Source: Paenibacillus guangzhouensis (GTDB taxonomy: Bacteria > Bacillota > Bacilli > Paenibacillales > Paenibacillaceae). Taken from it: a DNA stretch of 64,000 nt. Shown piece after piece: positions 55,868 through 64,000 of the stretch. The translations under genes were made by a program, and so were the position numbers. Positions within the stretch are counted from its first letter, which is position 1; each line of letters begins with the position of its first letter. The notes under the pieces are model-generated. The model ran no database searches. It was not told the origin of the DNA and worked only from the letters and a program-made list of their open reading frames with translations. The stretch spans positions 5,212,501 through 5,276,500 of the forward strand of contig NZ_CP045293.1 in the NCBI RefSeq assembly GCF_009363075.1, written 5' to 3'.

Positions 55868-56728
55868 TTACTCTTCTCCCGTCGCAATCGGATTCCCCTC
55901 ATACGAAATCCAATCGCTCCAGCTTCCCGCATACAATCTTACGTTTTTATATCCCGCTTCCTGCAGTGCGATCACATTTGGGCAGGCCGACACGCCCGAT
56001 CCGCAGTAGACGATGATGGTCTCCGCTTGATCCGCGCCTAACTTGACGAACCGAACCTTCTGCTCATCCGCCGAACGCCATAATCCTTGCCCGTCCAGCG
56101 ACTCCTTCCAGAATGCGTTCAGCGCACCCGGAATATGCCCGGCCACAGCGTCGATCGGCTCTACCTCACCGCGATATCGTGGGGCTTCCCGCGAGTCAAT
56201 GAGGAGGACGCCGGACTTCGTCATTTCTTGACGCAACTCGTCGATATGGATGATGGATCGATTGTCGATCTGCGGCACATAAGTTGCAGAACTTGTCGGT
56301 TCCGGTATCTCGGTTGTTGTCGGATATCCCCGCTCAGCCCAAGTCGTGAAGCCGTCATCCATGATCGAAGCACCGCCAGTATGTCCCGTGTACTGCAAGA
56401 GCCACCATAGTCGACTCGCCATCATGCCGCCTTGATCGTCATAAGCAACCACATGCTTGGACGCATCGATACCGATGCTGCTGAACTTCGATGCAAGTGT
56501 ATCGATATCCGGCAGAGGGTGTCTCCCGCCATGTTCACCCACGGAAGAGGACAAGTCCCGATCCAAATCCAAATAATAAGCACCTGGCAAATGTCCCGCT
56601 TCATATTGTTGCTGTCCCACGTTCGGTGCAGCCCCACCCATCATGAACCGACAATCCACCAAAATCACGTTCGAATCCCCTAAATGCTCATGCACCCAAG
56701 TCATAGATACGATGTTGCCTTGTCCCAT
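55868..56728 (-). CDS. Thiosulfate/3-mercaptopyruvate sulfurtransferase
   Basis: 286 residues with two rhodanese domains. The N-terminal inactive one (about 1-135) has ILVDCRFMMGG and DLDRDLSSSVGEHGGRHPLP; the C-terminal active one (about 150-285) has LIDSREAPRYRGEVEPIDAV, GHIPGALNAFW and the persulfide Cys in IVYCGSGVSACPNVIAL. Transfers sulfane sulfur to cyanide or thiols. The CGSGV(S/T)A loop is nearer to mercaptopyruvate enzymes. ATG at 56728 after GGAGGCGG. Single gene. Confidence 0.92.
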   Translation of the reverse strand: MGQGNIVSMTWVHEHLGDSNVILVDCRFMMGGAAPNVGQQQYEAGHLPGAYYLDLDRDLSSSVGEHGGRHPLPDIDTLASKFSSIGIDASKHVVAYDDQGGMMASRLWWLLQYTGHTGGASIMDDGFTTWAERGYPTTTEIPEPTSSATYVPQIDNRSIIHIDELRQEMTKSGVLLIDSREAPRYRGEVEPIDAVAGHIPGALNAFWKESLDGQGLWRSADEQKVRFVKLGADQAETIIVYCGSGVSACPNVIALQEAGYKNVRLYAGSWSDWISYEGNPIATGEE

Positions 56729-56789
56729 GTTCTACCGCCTCCTTTTTGCTATAATATAACAATATCGATTTGAGTAGAGGAGGTCAACG

Positions 56790-57296
56790 ATGGACGCATT
56801 CCAACACAACCTGCCTGCCATGCAGATCGTCCTAATGACAGAAGCGCATGCCGCAGCCGTCTGCAGCTGGGAGTTCGAACCGCCCTATAATATTTATGGA
56901 TTCCTACCTTGGGAGGACATGCAGAAGATTGGAATCGAGTTCGGAGACCCTGAGCTTCGTCAGGAGCAATACCGTGCGATTGAATCACCGAACGGCGAGT
57001 TGATCGGATTCGCGCAATTTTTCCCTATGGTTGGTGTGACACGGCTCGGCGTCTGCATGCGACCGGATTTATGCGGACAAGGATTAGGAAGCCGATTTAT
57101 GGAAACCATTGTACAAGAAGCTATCCGTCGTTCGCCGCAAGATGAAATTGATCTTGAAGTACATAGTTGGAATAAGCGAGCCATTCGCACCTATCAAAAG
57201 GTAGGTTTTGTAATTACCGACACATATGACAGACGCACCCCAACAGGCATCGGCGAATTCCATTGCATGGTCTGGCAAGGACATTCATCACGATAA
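56790..57296 (+). CDS. GNAT-family N-acetyltransferase
   Basis: 168 residues. Acetyl-CoA site CMRPDLCGQGLGSRFMETIV (about 90-109), then EIDLEVHSWNKRAIRTYQKV and GFVITDTYDRRTPTGIGEFH, typical of RimI-like proteins. ATG at 56790 after GAGGAGGTC. Divergent from the sulfurtransferase gene. Substrate unknown. Confidence 0.9.
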   Translation: MDAFQHNLPAMQIVLMTEAHAAAVCSWEFEPPYNIYGFLPWEDMQKIGIEFGDPELRQEQYRAIESPNGELIGFAQFFPMVGVTRLGVCMRPDLCGQGLGSRFMETIVQEAIRRSPQDEIDLEVHSWNKRAIRTYQKVGFVITDTYDRRTPTGIGEFHCMVWQGHSSR

Positions 57297-57324
57297 GCGG
57301 TCGATTTGAGCGTTAGTCACAAAA

Positions 57325-57352
57325 TTGTCATTTACACCTTTTGGAATATAGT
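57325..57352 (+). promoter_or_regulatory. Sigma-A promoter of the cytochrome c gene
   Basis: TTGTCA (57325-57330), 16-nt spacer, TATAGT (57347-57352). Confidence 0.55.
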
Positions 57353-57411
57353 GTTACGATGGTGTATAGCTGTGGTAAATTTAAGAAGTAGCATGCAAAG
57401 GGGGCGAACAT

Positions 57412-57771
57412 ATGCAAAAGTGGATTATGAGCACATTATTTTTCGGGGCTTGTACCTTAGCCATTGTATTGATGTTTACGTTGAACGTTGGTCCTAAAGG
57501 CGAACAGAAGCAAGAAGCGAAGATGCCTGAAGTTACGCTTGATGCAGCGGCAGCAGAAGCAACCGTAAAAGCAAACTGCATCTCTTGTCATGGTAACTCG
57601 CTGGAAGGCGGCGTTGGGCCGAATTTGCAGAAAATCGGAGCAGAGCTGGACGAACAAAAGCTTTTCAAGACGATTACTAAAGGTAAAGGCGGCATGATGC
57701 CAGCTTTTAAAGACAAGCTAAAAGAAGAAGAAATCGCAAACGTAGCGAAATGGCTCGCAGCGAAGAAATAA
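57412..57771 (+). CDS. Membrane-anchored small cytochrome c (c550/c551 type)
   Basis: 119 residues: single N-terminal membrane anchor (LFFGACTLAIVLMFTLNVG, about 9-27), Lys/Glu/Ala-rich linker, then a class I cytochrome c domain with haem motif ANCISCHGNSLEGGVGPNL and axial Met in GGMMPAFKDKL. The protein faces outside and can pass electrons to a terminal oxidase, like CccA/CccB of Bacillus. ATG at 57412 after AAGGGGG. Single gene with its own promoter and terminator. Confidence 0.93.
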   Translation: MQKWIMSTLFFGACTLAIVLMFTLNVGPKGEQKQEAKMPEVTLDAAAAEATVKANCISCHGNSLEGGVGPNLQKIGAELDEQKLFKTITKGKGGMMPAFKDKLKEEEIANVAKWLAAKK

Positions 57772-57792
57772 TAACCGCAATAAATAGAAGAA

Positions 57793-57838
57793 ACACGCCG
57801 TACCTCTCATCCATATGAGAAGTATGACGTGTTTTTTT
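57793..57838 (+). terminator. Terminator of the cytochrome c gene
   Basis: ACACG and CGTGT arms with inner TCTCAT/ATGAGA pairing, then TTTTTTTGTG. Confidence 0.8.
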
Positions 57839-57852
57839 GTGCGATCTGCCAG

Positions 57853-58146
57853 CTAAGTGAGCTTGATCATCGCGACGATGTTCTCTCCAATGCTCACATC
57901 GATTAAGTGGAAATTCGAATCATAGGTTACTTCAGCGCTGCCTACCTGGATGATCTTATCCTGTCCAAGCCCGTAGAACACATCATCCGCCAACGCTTCA
58001 AGCACTTCCTTCCGTTCTCCTTCCCCTAACCTCTCCCATTCCTCAGCCGTCATCTCAAAGAACTCATAGCAATCCGGAATCTGAGCAACGGCGGTCATTA
58101 AATCCGCCAAAATATCCGCATATTCTCTGCCATGTTTAACTCCCAT
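57853..58146 (-). CDS. Small protein of unknown function
   Basis: 97 residues, mainly helical first half (EYADILADLMTAVAQIPDCY, EEWERLGEGERKEVLEALAD) and beta second half (KIIQVGSAEVTYDSNFHLID). No signal peptide or membrane segment; I do not recognise a family, though the layout is often seen in Paenibacillaceae proteins. ATG at 58146 chosen since GGAGTGAGG lies upstream. Oriented opposite to motAB, with about 180 nt between. Confidence 0.7.
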   Translation of the reverse strand: MGVKHGREYADILADLMTAVAQIPDCYEFFEMTAEEWERLGEGERKEVLEALADDVFYGLGQDKIIQVGSAEVTYDSNFHLIDVSIGENIVAMIKLT

Positions 58147-58205
58147 GAACCTCACTCCATTCCTAACCTTGTCCTGTCCAAGCACAATTCCTTCTTTATT
58201 ATACC

Positions 58206-58233
58206 TAAATTTTTTGACTAAAGCTGACGATAA
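58206..58233 (+). promoter_or_regulatory. Sigma-D (flagellar) type promoter of motAB
   Basis: TAAA (58206-58209), 16-nt spacer, GACGATAA (58226-58233), one base off GCCGATAA. Known sigma-D promoters have TAAA-N14-16-GCCGATAT. It lies 95 nt before motA; sigma-D control of motAB is known in B. subtilis. Confidence 0.6.
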
Positions 58234-58327
58234 ATAGTATATTACAACTCTTTACCGCCCAATTTGGCGACTAGCGTCGATAACTAAGGATGGTACCTAT
58301 TTTATTTCTCATGGATGAGGTGTGCAC

Positions 58328-59128
58328 GTGGAAAAATCAACATTAGCCGGTATTATTTTAGGTCTCTCTGCGATTATAGTCGGGATGTATTTGAAAGGCG
58401 CTCCCTTAGGGTCGCTCTACAACCCAGCTGCCTTTATGATTATTTTTGTCGGTACAGCAGCATCGGTATGTATGGCCTTCCCAATGTCCGAGCTGAAGAA
58501 GATACCTAAACTGTTTGGCCTCGTGTTCAAGCAGCAGCAATTGATCGACCGTACAGAATTGATCCGTCTCTTCACAGAATGGGCGAGCATTACGCGTCGT
58601 GAAGGTCTGCTTGCGCTAGAGGCGAAAGTCGAAGAGATTGACGATGATTTCATGCGCAACGGTATGCGAATGATCATCGACGGGAACGAACAAGATTTCG
58701 TACGCGACGTCTTAATGGAGAACATTAATGCAACCGAGACGCGTCACCGTTCGGGAGCACTGATCTTTCAACAAGCGGGGATGTACGCACCGACGCTCGG
58801 GGTACTCGGGGCCGTTGTCGGTCTAATCGCTGCTTTATCGGACATGTCCTCGATGGAGCATCTAACCAAAGCGATCGCAGCCGCGTTTATCGCAACACTA
58901 TTAGGTATTTTTACCGGATATGTTATCTGGCATCCCCTCGCGAATAAATTAAAGCGTCTCTCTGAGCGTGAAATTCAAGTACGATTAATGATGGTTGAAG
59001 GTCTGCTATCCATCCAATCGGGTGTATCTACGATCGCGATCGGCCAGAAGCTAGCTGTATTCCTAACTCCTGCAGAACGCGTGAAAATGGAGGAAAAGGG
59101 GGAATCCGGCGGTGAGCAAAAAGAGTAG
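58328..59128 (+). CDS. motA: Flagellar motor stator protein MotA
   Basis: About 266 residues with four membrane segments (LAGIILGLSAIIVGMYLKG, YNPAAFMIIFVGTAASVCMA, GMYAPTLGVLGAVVGLIAAL, AIAAAFIATLLGIFTGYVIW) and the cytoplasmic loop containing the charged residues RREGLLALE and the family motif AxxxPxLGVLGAV. The first start candidate GTG at 58322 is only one base from the ribosome site GAGG, so GTG at 58328 is preferred. It overlaps motB by 17 nt. Proton-type rather than sodium-type cannot be decided here. Confidence 0.95.
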   Translation: MEKSTLAGIILGLSAIIVGMYLKGAPLGSLYNPAAFMIIFVGTAASVCMAFPMSELKKIPKLFGLVFKQQQLIDRTELIRLFTEWASITRREGLLALEAKVEEIDDDFMRNGMRMIIDGNEQDFVRDVLMENINATETRHRSGALIFQQAGMYAPTLGVLGAVVGLIAALSDMSSMEHLTKAIAAAFIATLLGIFTGYVIWHPLANKLKRLSEREIQVRLMMVEGLLSIQSGVSTIAIGQKLAVFLTPAERVKMEEKGESGGEQKE

Positions 59129-59921
59129 AAAAGCCCATCACGATGAACACATCGATGAATCCTGGCTCATTCCTTATGCCGATATTCTAACCCTATTGCT
59201 TGCATTGTTTATCGTACTCTACTCGATGAGTGCTGTTGATGCGAAGAAATTCGAAGAGATGAGCCAAGCCTTTAATGCCGCTTTTAGTGGAAGTACAGGC
59301 ATCTTGGATCAGACCGCTGTCATCAAGACTGGCCCTGCGAACGGCAAGAAAGATAACGAGGATAAGAACACAGGAAATGTCGATATCAAAGATAAAGACA
59401 AAATGACTGCCATGAAGCAAGAAGAAGAGAACATGGCCAAAATTAAAAAGAAGCTGGACCAATATATTCAGGAGAATAAGTTGACGTCACAGCTCAGTAC
59501 GAAGCTCAATCAATCCCAGCTCCTAATCACGATCAGTGACACTGCGCTATTCGCCTCAGGCAGCGCGACCGTCAAGCCGGAATCCCGTAATCTAGCCGTG
59601 ACCATGGCGGATATGCTCGAGCAATTCCCGGGATATGAGATAATTATCGCGGGACATACGGATAATCAACCGATCTCGAATTCCGAATTCGAATCCAACT
59701 GGGAGTTGAGCTCCACGCGGGCATCGAAATTCATGAAGATTCTGCTGCAGAATCCGAAGCTAGATCCGAAGCTGTTCAGCGTCATCGGCCAAGGGGAATA
59801 CCACCCTGTGGCGAGCAACGCAACTGTCGAAGGAAGGGCACAGAACCGCCGAGTAGAAATCTCGATCATGCGGAAGTTCGTGAACAATGAGGACACGAAG
59901 AGCATTACCGTAAAAAAATAA
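59112..59921 (+). CDS. motB: Flagellar motor stator protein MotB
   Basis: 269 residues: single membrane helix with the proton-carrying Asp in SWLIPYADILTLLLALFIVL (about 18-37), a plug/linker rich in Lys and Asp (about 70-110), and a C-terminal OmpA-like peptidoglycan-binding domain with FASGSATVKPESRNLA and IIAGHTDNQPISNSEFESNW. Start GTG at 59112 overlapping the motA end. Together with MotA it forms the stator that anchors to the wall. Confidence 0.95.
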   Translation: MSKKSRKAHHDEHIDESWLIPYADILTLLLALFIVLYSMSAVDAKKFEEMSQAFNAAFSGSTGILDQTAVIKTGPANGKKDNEDKNTGNVDIKDKDKMTAMKQEEENMAKIKKKLDQYIQENKLTSQLSTKLNQSQLLITISDTALFASGSATVKPESRNLAVTMADMLEQFPGYEIIIAGHTDNQPISNSEFESNWELSSTRASKFMKILLQNPKLDPKLFSVIGQGEYHPVASNATVEGRAQNRRVEISIMRKFVNNEDTKSITVKK

Positions 59922-59936
59922 TTATTTAGCCATGAA

Positions 59937-59965
59937 AAAGGCGCTTCGTTGAACGAAGCGCCTTT
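59937..59965. terminator. Bidirectional terminator between motB and rluF
   Basis: Perfect 14-bp arms AAAGGCGCTTCGTT and complement; T-rich after it on the plus strand. Confidence 0.85.
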
Positions 59966-59982
59966 CTTCTTACCCGATCCTA

Positions 59983-60690
59983 TTAGCCTAGCTCGTATTG
60001 CAGCGTCTTCCCTAGTTCGGCCTTCTCTGCCGGCGTTAAATCTCGCCATGTGCCAACGCGCTGGGAGCCTAGATGAATGTTCATAATCCGAATGCGGCGC
60101 AGCTTTTTTACTTCATAACCGAAGGCTTGGCACATTCTACGAATCTGACGATTCTTCCCTTCCGTGAGAATGATCCGGAACTCCCGCTCGCTAATCCGAG
60201 TTACCGTACAAGGCAGCGTCATCGCACCTAGAATTCGTACACCACTCGCCATCCCTTGCAGGAACTGAGGTGTGATAGGGCGGTTCACCGTTACAATGTA
60301 TTCCTTCTCATGCCGTCCTTCTGCCCGCAAAATCCGATTCACAATATCCCCATCATTCGTGAGCAAGATTAGCCCTTCCGAATCTTTATCCAATCGACCA
60401 ATAGGGAATATTCGTTCTTTATGCTTTATAAAATCAACAATATTTCCCGGGACATGGGACTCTGTCGTACAAGTAATGCCCACAGGCTTATTCAACAGGA
60501 TATAGACATGTTTGCTCGCATCCGCAATCGGACGGCCATTAACGCGCACATCATCACCTGTCTCAGCTTGACTTCCTAGTTCAGCAACGATCCCATTAAT
60601 CGTCACTTTGCCGTCAGCGACTAGTTTGTCCGCCTCACGTCGTGAACAAAAACCGGTCTCACTAATAAATTTATTAATTCGCACTGCCAT
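59983..60690 (-). CDS. rluF: 23S rRNA pseudouridine synthase, RluF-like (RsuA family)
   Basis: 235 residues: N-terminal S4 RNA-binding domain (MAVRINKFISETGFCSRREA, about 1-60), then the catalytic domain with LLNKPVGITCTTES, catalytic Asp in PIGRLDKDSEGLILLTNDG and ILTEGKNRQIRRMCQAFGY. The start and lack of long insertions suit RluF, which modifies U2604 of 23S rRNA; RluB or RsuA are alternatives. ATG at 60690 after AGAGGTG. It ends the segment before the kinase gene, 15 nt away, so the kinase and rluF probably share a transcript. Confidence 0.88.
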   Translation of the reverse strand: MAVRINKFISETGFCSRREADKLVADGKVTINGIVAELGSQAETGDDVRVNGRPIADASKHVYILLNKPVGITCTTESHVPGNIVDFIKHKERIFPIGRLDKDSEGLILLTNDGDIVNRILRAEGRHEKEYIVTVNRPITPQFLQGMASGVRILGAMTLPCTVTRISEREFRIILTEGKNRQIRRMCQAFGYEVKKLRRIRIMNIHLGSQRVGTWRDLTPAEKAELGKTLQYELG

Positions 60691-60705
60691 TCACCTCTAA
60701 AAATC

Positions 60706-63003
60706 TTAAATCAACCCAGGCGGATTGTCTAGTTGCACTTCATAGAATACAGGCAATTGGATCGTTACGGTCGTACCAACATTGACAATACTCGTAATTT
60801 CCAGTGTACCCTTGTGATTATGAATAATACGCTGACTCACCATCAGACCAAGACCCGTTCCGGTCTCCTTATCCGTATAGAACGGCTGGCCCAGCTTGGA
60901 GATGTTCTCCTCTGGAATCCCATGTCCATGGTCGATAACTTGTACGCGTACATCCTTCTCATTCCAAATTTCCGTAATTAACTTAATCGTACCCCCAGAC
61001 GGCATGGCTTCAAATGCATTTTTGAATATATTGATGAACACCTGCTTTAAATGGTTTTCTTCACACTCAATCACACAAGGCTCTTGCGTAAAATGCGTAT
61101 CAAAATGGATATTCACCATATTGGCCTGACTATCTAAAAGGGAGATCACATCCCCTAGTATATACCGTACATCCTTCTTCTGAAAGTGCACCGCCTGCGG
61201 CTTCGCCAAGATCAAGAATTCACTCACGATCAGATTAATTCGGTCAAGCTCTGAGAGCATAATGTCCGTATGGTTGAGATTAAGCACTTGTTTCTGCTGC
61301 TGGAATTGCAGAAAACCCCGAAGGGTGGTTAACGGATTACGAATTTCATGCGCAACCCCCGCTGCTAGCTGCCCAACCGTTGTGAGCTTCTCCGACCGGC
61401 GAAGGAGCTCTTCCATCTTCTTATGCTCCGTCACATCTCGGGTAATGCTAGCAAAGGCGATACAGTGACCATTCTCATCATAGATGGCAGAAGTCGATAC
61501 ACTCACATCCACCAGCCTGCCGTCCCTGGTCATACGCTGCGTCTCGCGCGCCATCAGGTTCTTCCCAGAGATGAGCCAGTTCATTACCCGCTCCTCTTCT
61601 TCTTGCCTTGATTCTGGTATGATCGTAATATGCTTCCCGACAATCTGCTCTGTATTCCATCCGAAGAGTTGCTGGAAGGCATAATTCGCTAGAATCACGC
61701 GACCCTCCAAATCGACAACATGGATGGCGTCCGCGGTCTGATTAATGAACGATTCCAAATACTCTTTCATCGCTCGGTTCTCTTCATAGGTCTGCTGCAA
61801 CTGATTGGTATAAATACTGAGGTTCCGCGCCATCATATTAATCCGCCGTGCGAGAAGCCCCAGCTCGTCTTTACTCTTAATTTTGAGCCGAGCACCGAAG
61901 TGACCGTTCGCCACATCATTGACCTTATCCAAGATCGATTGAAGGGGACGAATCATTCGACCAGCGATCAAATAACTCGTTATGATCATAATCTCCAGCA
62001 GTACGATCGATATCGCGATATAGTTCACAAGCTGCTCATTCAAGACGCTCGAGATCATTTTATAATCCATCACAATGCTGATCAAGTAAGAGTCATCATT
62101 CGACACGGGAATGAAGCTCTTCGTAACATGCTTGCCGTTGATCTCTGCTTCATAGCTAATATATTCGCCACGAGCAGCCTTCTCTACATACGCAATATCA
62201 TTCACTGGATCCACATAGGTGTAACTGCCAAATACGATGGGTTGTTCCGTATGATAATAACCTACGCGATCATCGAGAGGGTTCGACAAATCAAGTGCGG
62301 AGGCGAGTTTGAACAATTGAGGATAGATGCCTGTCACTTCAAGAATATTCGGATTGGCCGCGATCGTCTTGCGAACGATCTCGTTCATATCGGATATTCG
62401 CTCGTAATCTTTGAGATCACTTTCTAGCATATATGTACTTATAATATAGTTGCGTTTGCCGTCTTCATAGAAACTTCGTTTATCCGTAAGATCTGTTCTG
62501 GCACTCGTATCTAAAGGAGCAGCCCAGAATCTCTCTAGTGGCTTATCTTCCTTAAGCTCGGCTGGATGAATGAATTGTTGGAAGGCAGCATAGCCGTAAT
62601 ACCAATTATTCGCCACGAGTCCCTGATCGGATATATTCGATGAGCGCTGAATAACCAACTCCCCGTTAACAGGTGCTAGAAGCGAAATGTGCGAAACGCC
62701 AAGCCTGCGGCTGAGCTGCTTCAGGTCCTCATCGCGGACTTGGTGAATATCAGGATCAAGCTCACGAGACGCCGTAATGGAAGCCATGTATAACTTCTCG
62801 CTTATCAGCTGTTCGACATATGCGGCCCCCGTTCGCGCCTGTTCGAACTCTATCGCAATTTGCTTTGCGGTGGCCATCATTTTATTCTCACTGTCTTCGC
62901 GCATATTCTCCTTCGTAGAAAAATAACTGAGTACGATATTAAATAACATAATAACGATCAGCGTGCTTGATATAATGAGAGATAATTTCACTTTAATCGA
63001 CAA
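60706..63003 (-). CDS. Membrane PAS-domain histidine kinase with Spo0F-type H-box
   Basis: 765 residues: membrane segment 1 (LSLIISSTLIVIMLFNIVLS, about 7-26), an extracellular sensor of about 300 residues (dCache-like), membrane segment 2 (YIAISIVLLEIMIITSYLIA, about 330), HAMP (350-400), PAS (about 420-525), HisKA with [20 protein letters not shown] and HATPase with FKNAFEAM, DHGHGIP and GTGLGLMVSQ. The H-box is nearly the same as in the other kinase of this window and as in sporulation kinases, so it may feed Spo0F; no regulator gene is adjacent. Start TTG at 63003 after GGTGGAG. Confidence 0.88.
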   Translation of the reverse strand: MSIKVKLSLIISSTLIVIMLFNIVLSYFSTKENMREDSENKMMATAKQIAIEFEQARTGAAYVEQLISEKLYMASITASRELDPDIHQVRDEDLKQLSRRLGVSHISLLAPVNGELVIQRSSNISDQGLVANNWYYGYAAFQQFIHPAELKEDKPLERFWAAPLDTSARTDLTDKRSFYEDGKRNYIISTYMLESDLKDYERISDMNEIVRKTIAANPNILEVTGIYPQLFKLASALDLSNPLDDRVGYYHTEQPIVFGSYTYVDPVNDIAYVEKAARGEYISYEAEINGKHVTKSFIPVSNDDSYLISIVMDYKMISSVLNEQLVNYIAISIVLLEIMIITSYLIAGRMIRPLQSILDKVNDVANGHFGARLKIKSKDELGLLARRINMMARNLSIYTNQLQQTYEENRAMKEYLESFINQTADAIHVVDLEGRVILANYAFQQLFGWNTEQIVGKHITIIPESRQEEEERVMNWLISGKNLMARETQRMTRDGRLVDVSVSTSAIYDENGHCIAFASITRDVTEHKKMEELLRRSEKLTTVGQLAAGVAHEIRNPLTTLRGFLQFQQQKQVLNLNHTDIMLSELDRINLIVSEFLILAKPQAVHFQKKDVRYILGDVISLLDSQANMVNIHFDTHFTQEPCVIECEENHLKQVFINIFKNAFEAMPSGGTIKLITEIWNEKDVRVQVIDHGHGIPEENISKLGQPFYTDKETGTGLGLMVSQRIIHNHKGTLEITSIVNVGTTVTIQLPVFYEVQLDNPPGLI

Positions 63004-63145
63004 AGTTCACTCCACCTTATAACACTTCGGGTAGGCTAATTCTGGATGATGTTACCTTTAATAATAACCCCTTCCACTCTATTTGGCAAAGAACAAATGT
63101 TCAAACTTGATAACCAAGGGATAATTTCCTACAATAGATTCTATG

Positions 63146-63239
63146 TTATTCACATTTTACACACAGTTCTGTGGATGAATTGGATAATATGTGTATAAGT
63201 CTGTGTACAACCCGCAAGTTATCCACAGATTTGTGCACA
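63146..63239. promoter_or_regulatory. Cluster of DnaA boxes
   Basis: Within 94 bp there are four perfect matches to TTWTNCACA: TTATTCACA (63146), TTTTACACA (63155), TTATACACA on the minus strand (63190-63198) and TTATCCACA (63219). Three more have one mismatch: minus strand 63170-63178 and 63202-63210, plus strand 63231. They lie in the divergent region between the PAS kinase and tadA. Confidence 0.75.
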
Positions 63240-63293
63240 TCATGTTAACAACGAATAAATGTTCGTCGAACAAATCGCAGGAGGATCTATCCC

Positions 63294-63767
63294 ATGCATG
63301 AAAATACTTACCAATACTGGATGCGCGAAGCGATTCTAGAGGCGCACAAGGCTGAAGCGATCGGTGAAGTGCCGATTGGCGCGGTGGTCGTCTGGCAGAA
63401 TCAAATTATCGGCCGCGGTTATAATCTGCGCGAGACGACATTCGATGCGACGGCTCACGCCGAATTAATCGCCATCAGGCAGGCCAGTGAGAAATTAGGC
63501 GCATGGCGCCTGCTCGATTGCACACTCTATGTCACGTTAGAGCCTTGTCCAATGTGCGCGGGCGCAATCGTTCAAGCAAGGGTTCCAACGGTTGTCTATG
63601 GCACGACGGATCCGAAGGCTGGCTGTGCAGGAACACTGATGAATCTATTACAAGAACCGAGGTTCAACCACCGGACGGAGGTCATCGATGGCATCGCACA
63701 GGAAGAATGCGCGGCCTTGCTGACGAATTTCTTCCGCAAGCTGAGGAAGAATAAATCGAAGGACTAA
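63294..63767 (+). CDS. tadA: tRNA-specific adenosine deaminase TadA
   Basis: Converts A34 to inosine in the anticodon of tRNA-Arg. 157 residues of the cytidine deaminase fold: VPIGAVVVWQNQIIGRGYNL, zinc His and catalytic Glu in DATAHAELIAIRQA, zinc cysteines in LEPCPMCAGAIVQAR. ATG at 63294 after AGGAGG. In Bacillus tadA is next to the SRP RNA and dnaX near the origin; here those lie at the other end of the window, so the order has been rearranged. Confidence 0.96.
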   Translation: MHENTYQYWMREAILEAHKAEAIGEVPIGAVVVWQNQIIGRGYNLRETTFDATAHAELIAIRQASEKLGAWRLLDCTLYVTLEPCPMCAGAIVQARVPTVVYGTTDPKAGCAGTLMNLLQEPRFNHRTEVIDGIAQEECAALLTNFFRKLRKNKSKD

Positions 63768-63869
63768 GCTCTAAAAAATGCATGTTCAGGCAAAACCTAA
63801 ATGCGGACCTGAAATGTTTCCAAAGAACGTAAGCATATGCTCTTCGAAGATGAACGTAGATTCGATAAG

Positions 63870-63887
63870 TTATCCACTTGTGGATAT
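63870..63887. promoter_or_regulatory. Inverted pair of near-consensus DnaA boxes
   Basis: TTATCCACT (63870-63878) and, on the minus strand, ATATCCACA (63879-63887) form the palindrome GTTATCCAC-TT-GTGGATA. Each has one mismatch. They overlap the -35 of the promoter described next. Confidence 0.55.
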
Positions 63888-63906
63888 AACCATTTTGCGC
63901 TATAAT
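63878..63906 (+). promoter_or_regulatory. Sigma-A promoter at the right end of the window
   Basis: TTGTGG (63878-63883), 17-nt spacer, perfect TATAAT (63901-63906). It drives something beyond the window; the first 85 transcribed bases to 64000 do not match an RNA family I recognise. Confidence 0.65.
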
Positions 63907-64000
63907 GCATACAATAATTTCAGATCGGAAATATGCCGATGAAGAGATTCCAACTCGGAGGCGTTTGCGACAAGAGTTCCAGGTCACCCCTCATGAACTC

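Noticed and set aside
63933-64000. Open frame starting MPMKRFQLGG running off the right edge
   Set aside because: Only 22 codons are visible and the ribosome site is weak; it could equally be untranslated leader.
63914-64000. Possible T-box or tRNA start after the last promoter
   Set aside because: No AGGGTGGNACCGCG block or tRNA arms can be read in the available 85 bases.

Overview
This window looks like a chromosomal segment of a spore-forming, motile, low-to-mid-GC Firmicute, most like Paenibacillus or a close relative. The signs are: the rho–murA–spo0F–pyrG–rpoE–argS series and the ywhD/speE–speB/pbpG group in an order like Bacillus, a Bacillus-type long SRP RNA beside dnaX, strong AGGAGG ribosome sites with many TTG/GTG starts, sporulation-type promoters and a c-di-AMP riboswitch. 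I see no transposase, prophage, CRISPR array, rRNA or tRNA gene.

Layout. 1-19.2 kb is almost entirely minus strand and housekeeping: dnaX (cut by the left edge), a soluble PAS histidine kinase, SRP RNA, rpmE, a radical SAM protein, rho, murA, spo0F, pyrG (with a CTP-sensing type leader), rpoE, a 1 kb gene-free stretch rich in inverted repeats, a plus-strand subtilase, argS with its DUF1934 partner, a diguanylate cyclase, and speE-speB. 19.5-28.8 kb: pbpG with a sigma-G type promoter, ywhD, an M1 metallopeptidase with a membrane partner, a c-di-AMP riboswitch before an NlpC/P60 wall hydrolase, meso-diaminopimelate dehydrogenase and NADP glutamate dehydrogenase. The last two share an AACGTTTACAT motif.

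28.9-37.9 kb is the most distinctive block: a PucR regulator divergent from an ankyrin gene and a five-gene set (DUF2877/AllH, FdrA, DUF1116/AllG, an NCS1 permease, carbamate kinase). This is the oxamate carbamoyltransferase module of anaerobic allantoin use, but without any ring-opening or allantoate enzymes here. A PucR-box-like site and an FNR-like site lie in the divergent promoter region. At 40.5 kb a lipoprotein fumarate-reductase-type flavoprotein follows a perfect FNR-type palindrome, so two anaerobic functions sit close together.

42-58 kb is accessory: acetyltransferases, an SDR, two Fur-box siderophore-binding lipoproteins and an AraC/binding-protein fusion without permease genes, a HAD remnant, a secreted glycan-binding protein, a WYL regulator with a monooxygenase, VOC/SnoaL/GNAT genes, a TetR gene coupled to an alpha/beta-hydrolase broken by an internal deletion, a membrane PAF-AH-like hydrolase, a rhodanese and a small cytochrome c. 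58.3-64 kb holds motAB behind a sigma-D type promoter, rluF, a membrane PAS kinase with a Spo0F-type H-box, a dense DnaA-box cluster, and tadA followed by another DnaA-box pair that overlaps a promoter.

All functional calls come from reading motifs and family resemblance. No database search was run.
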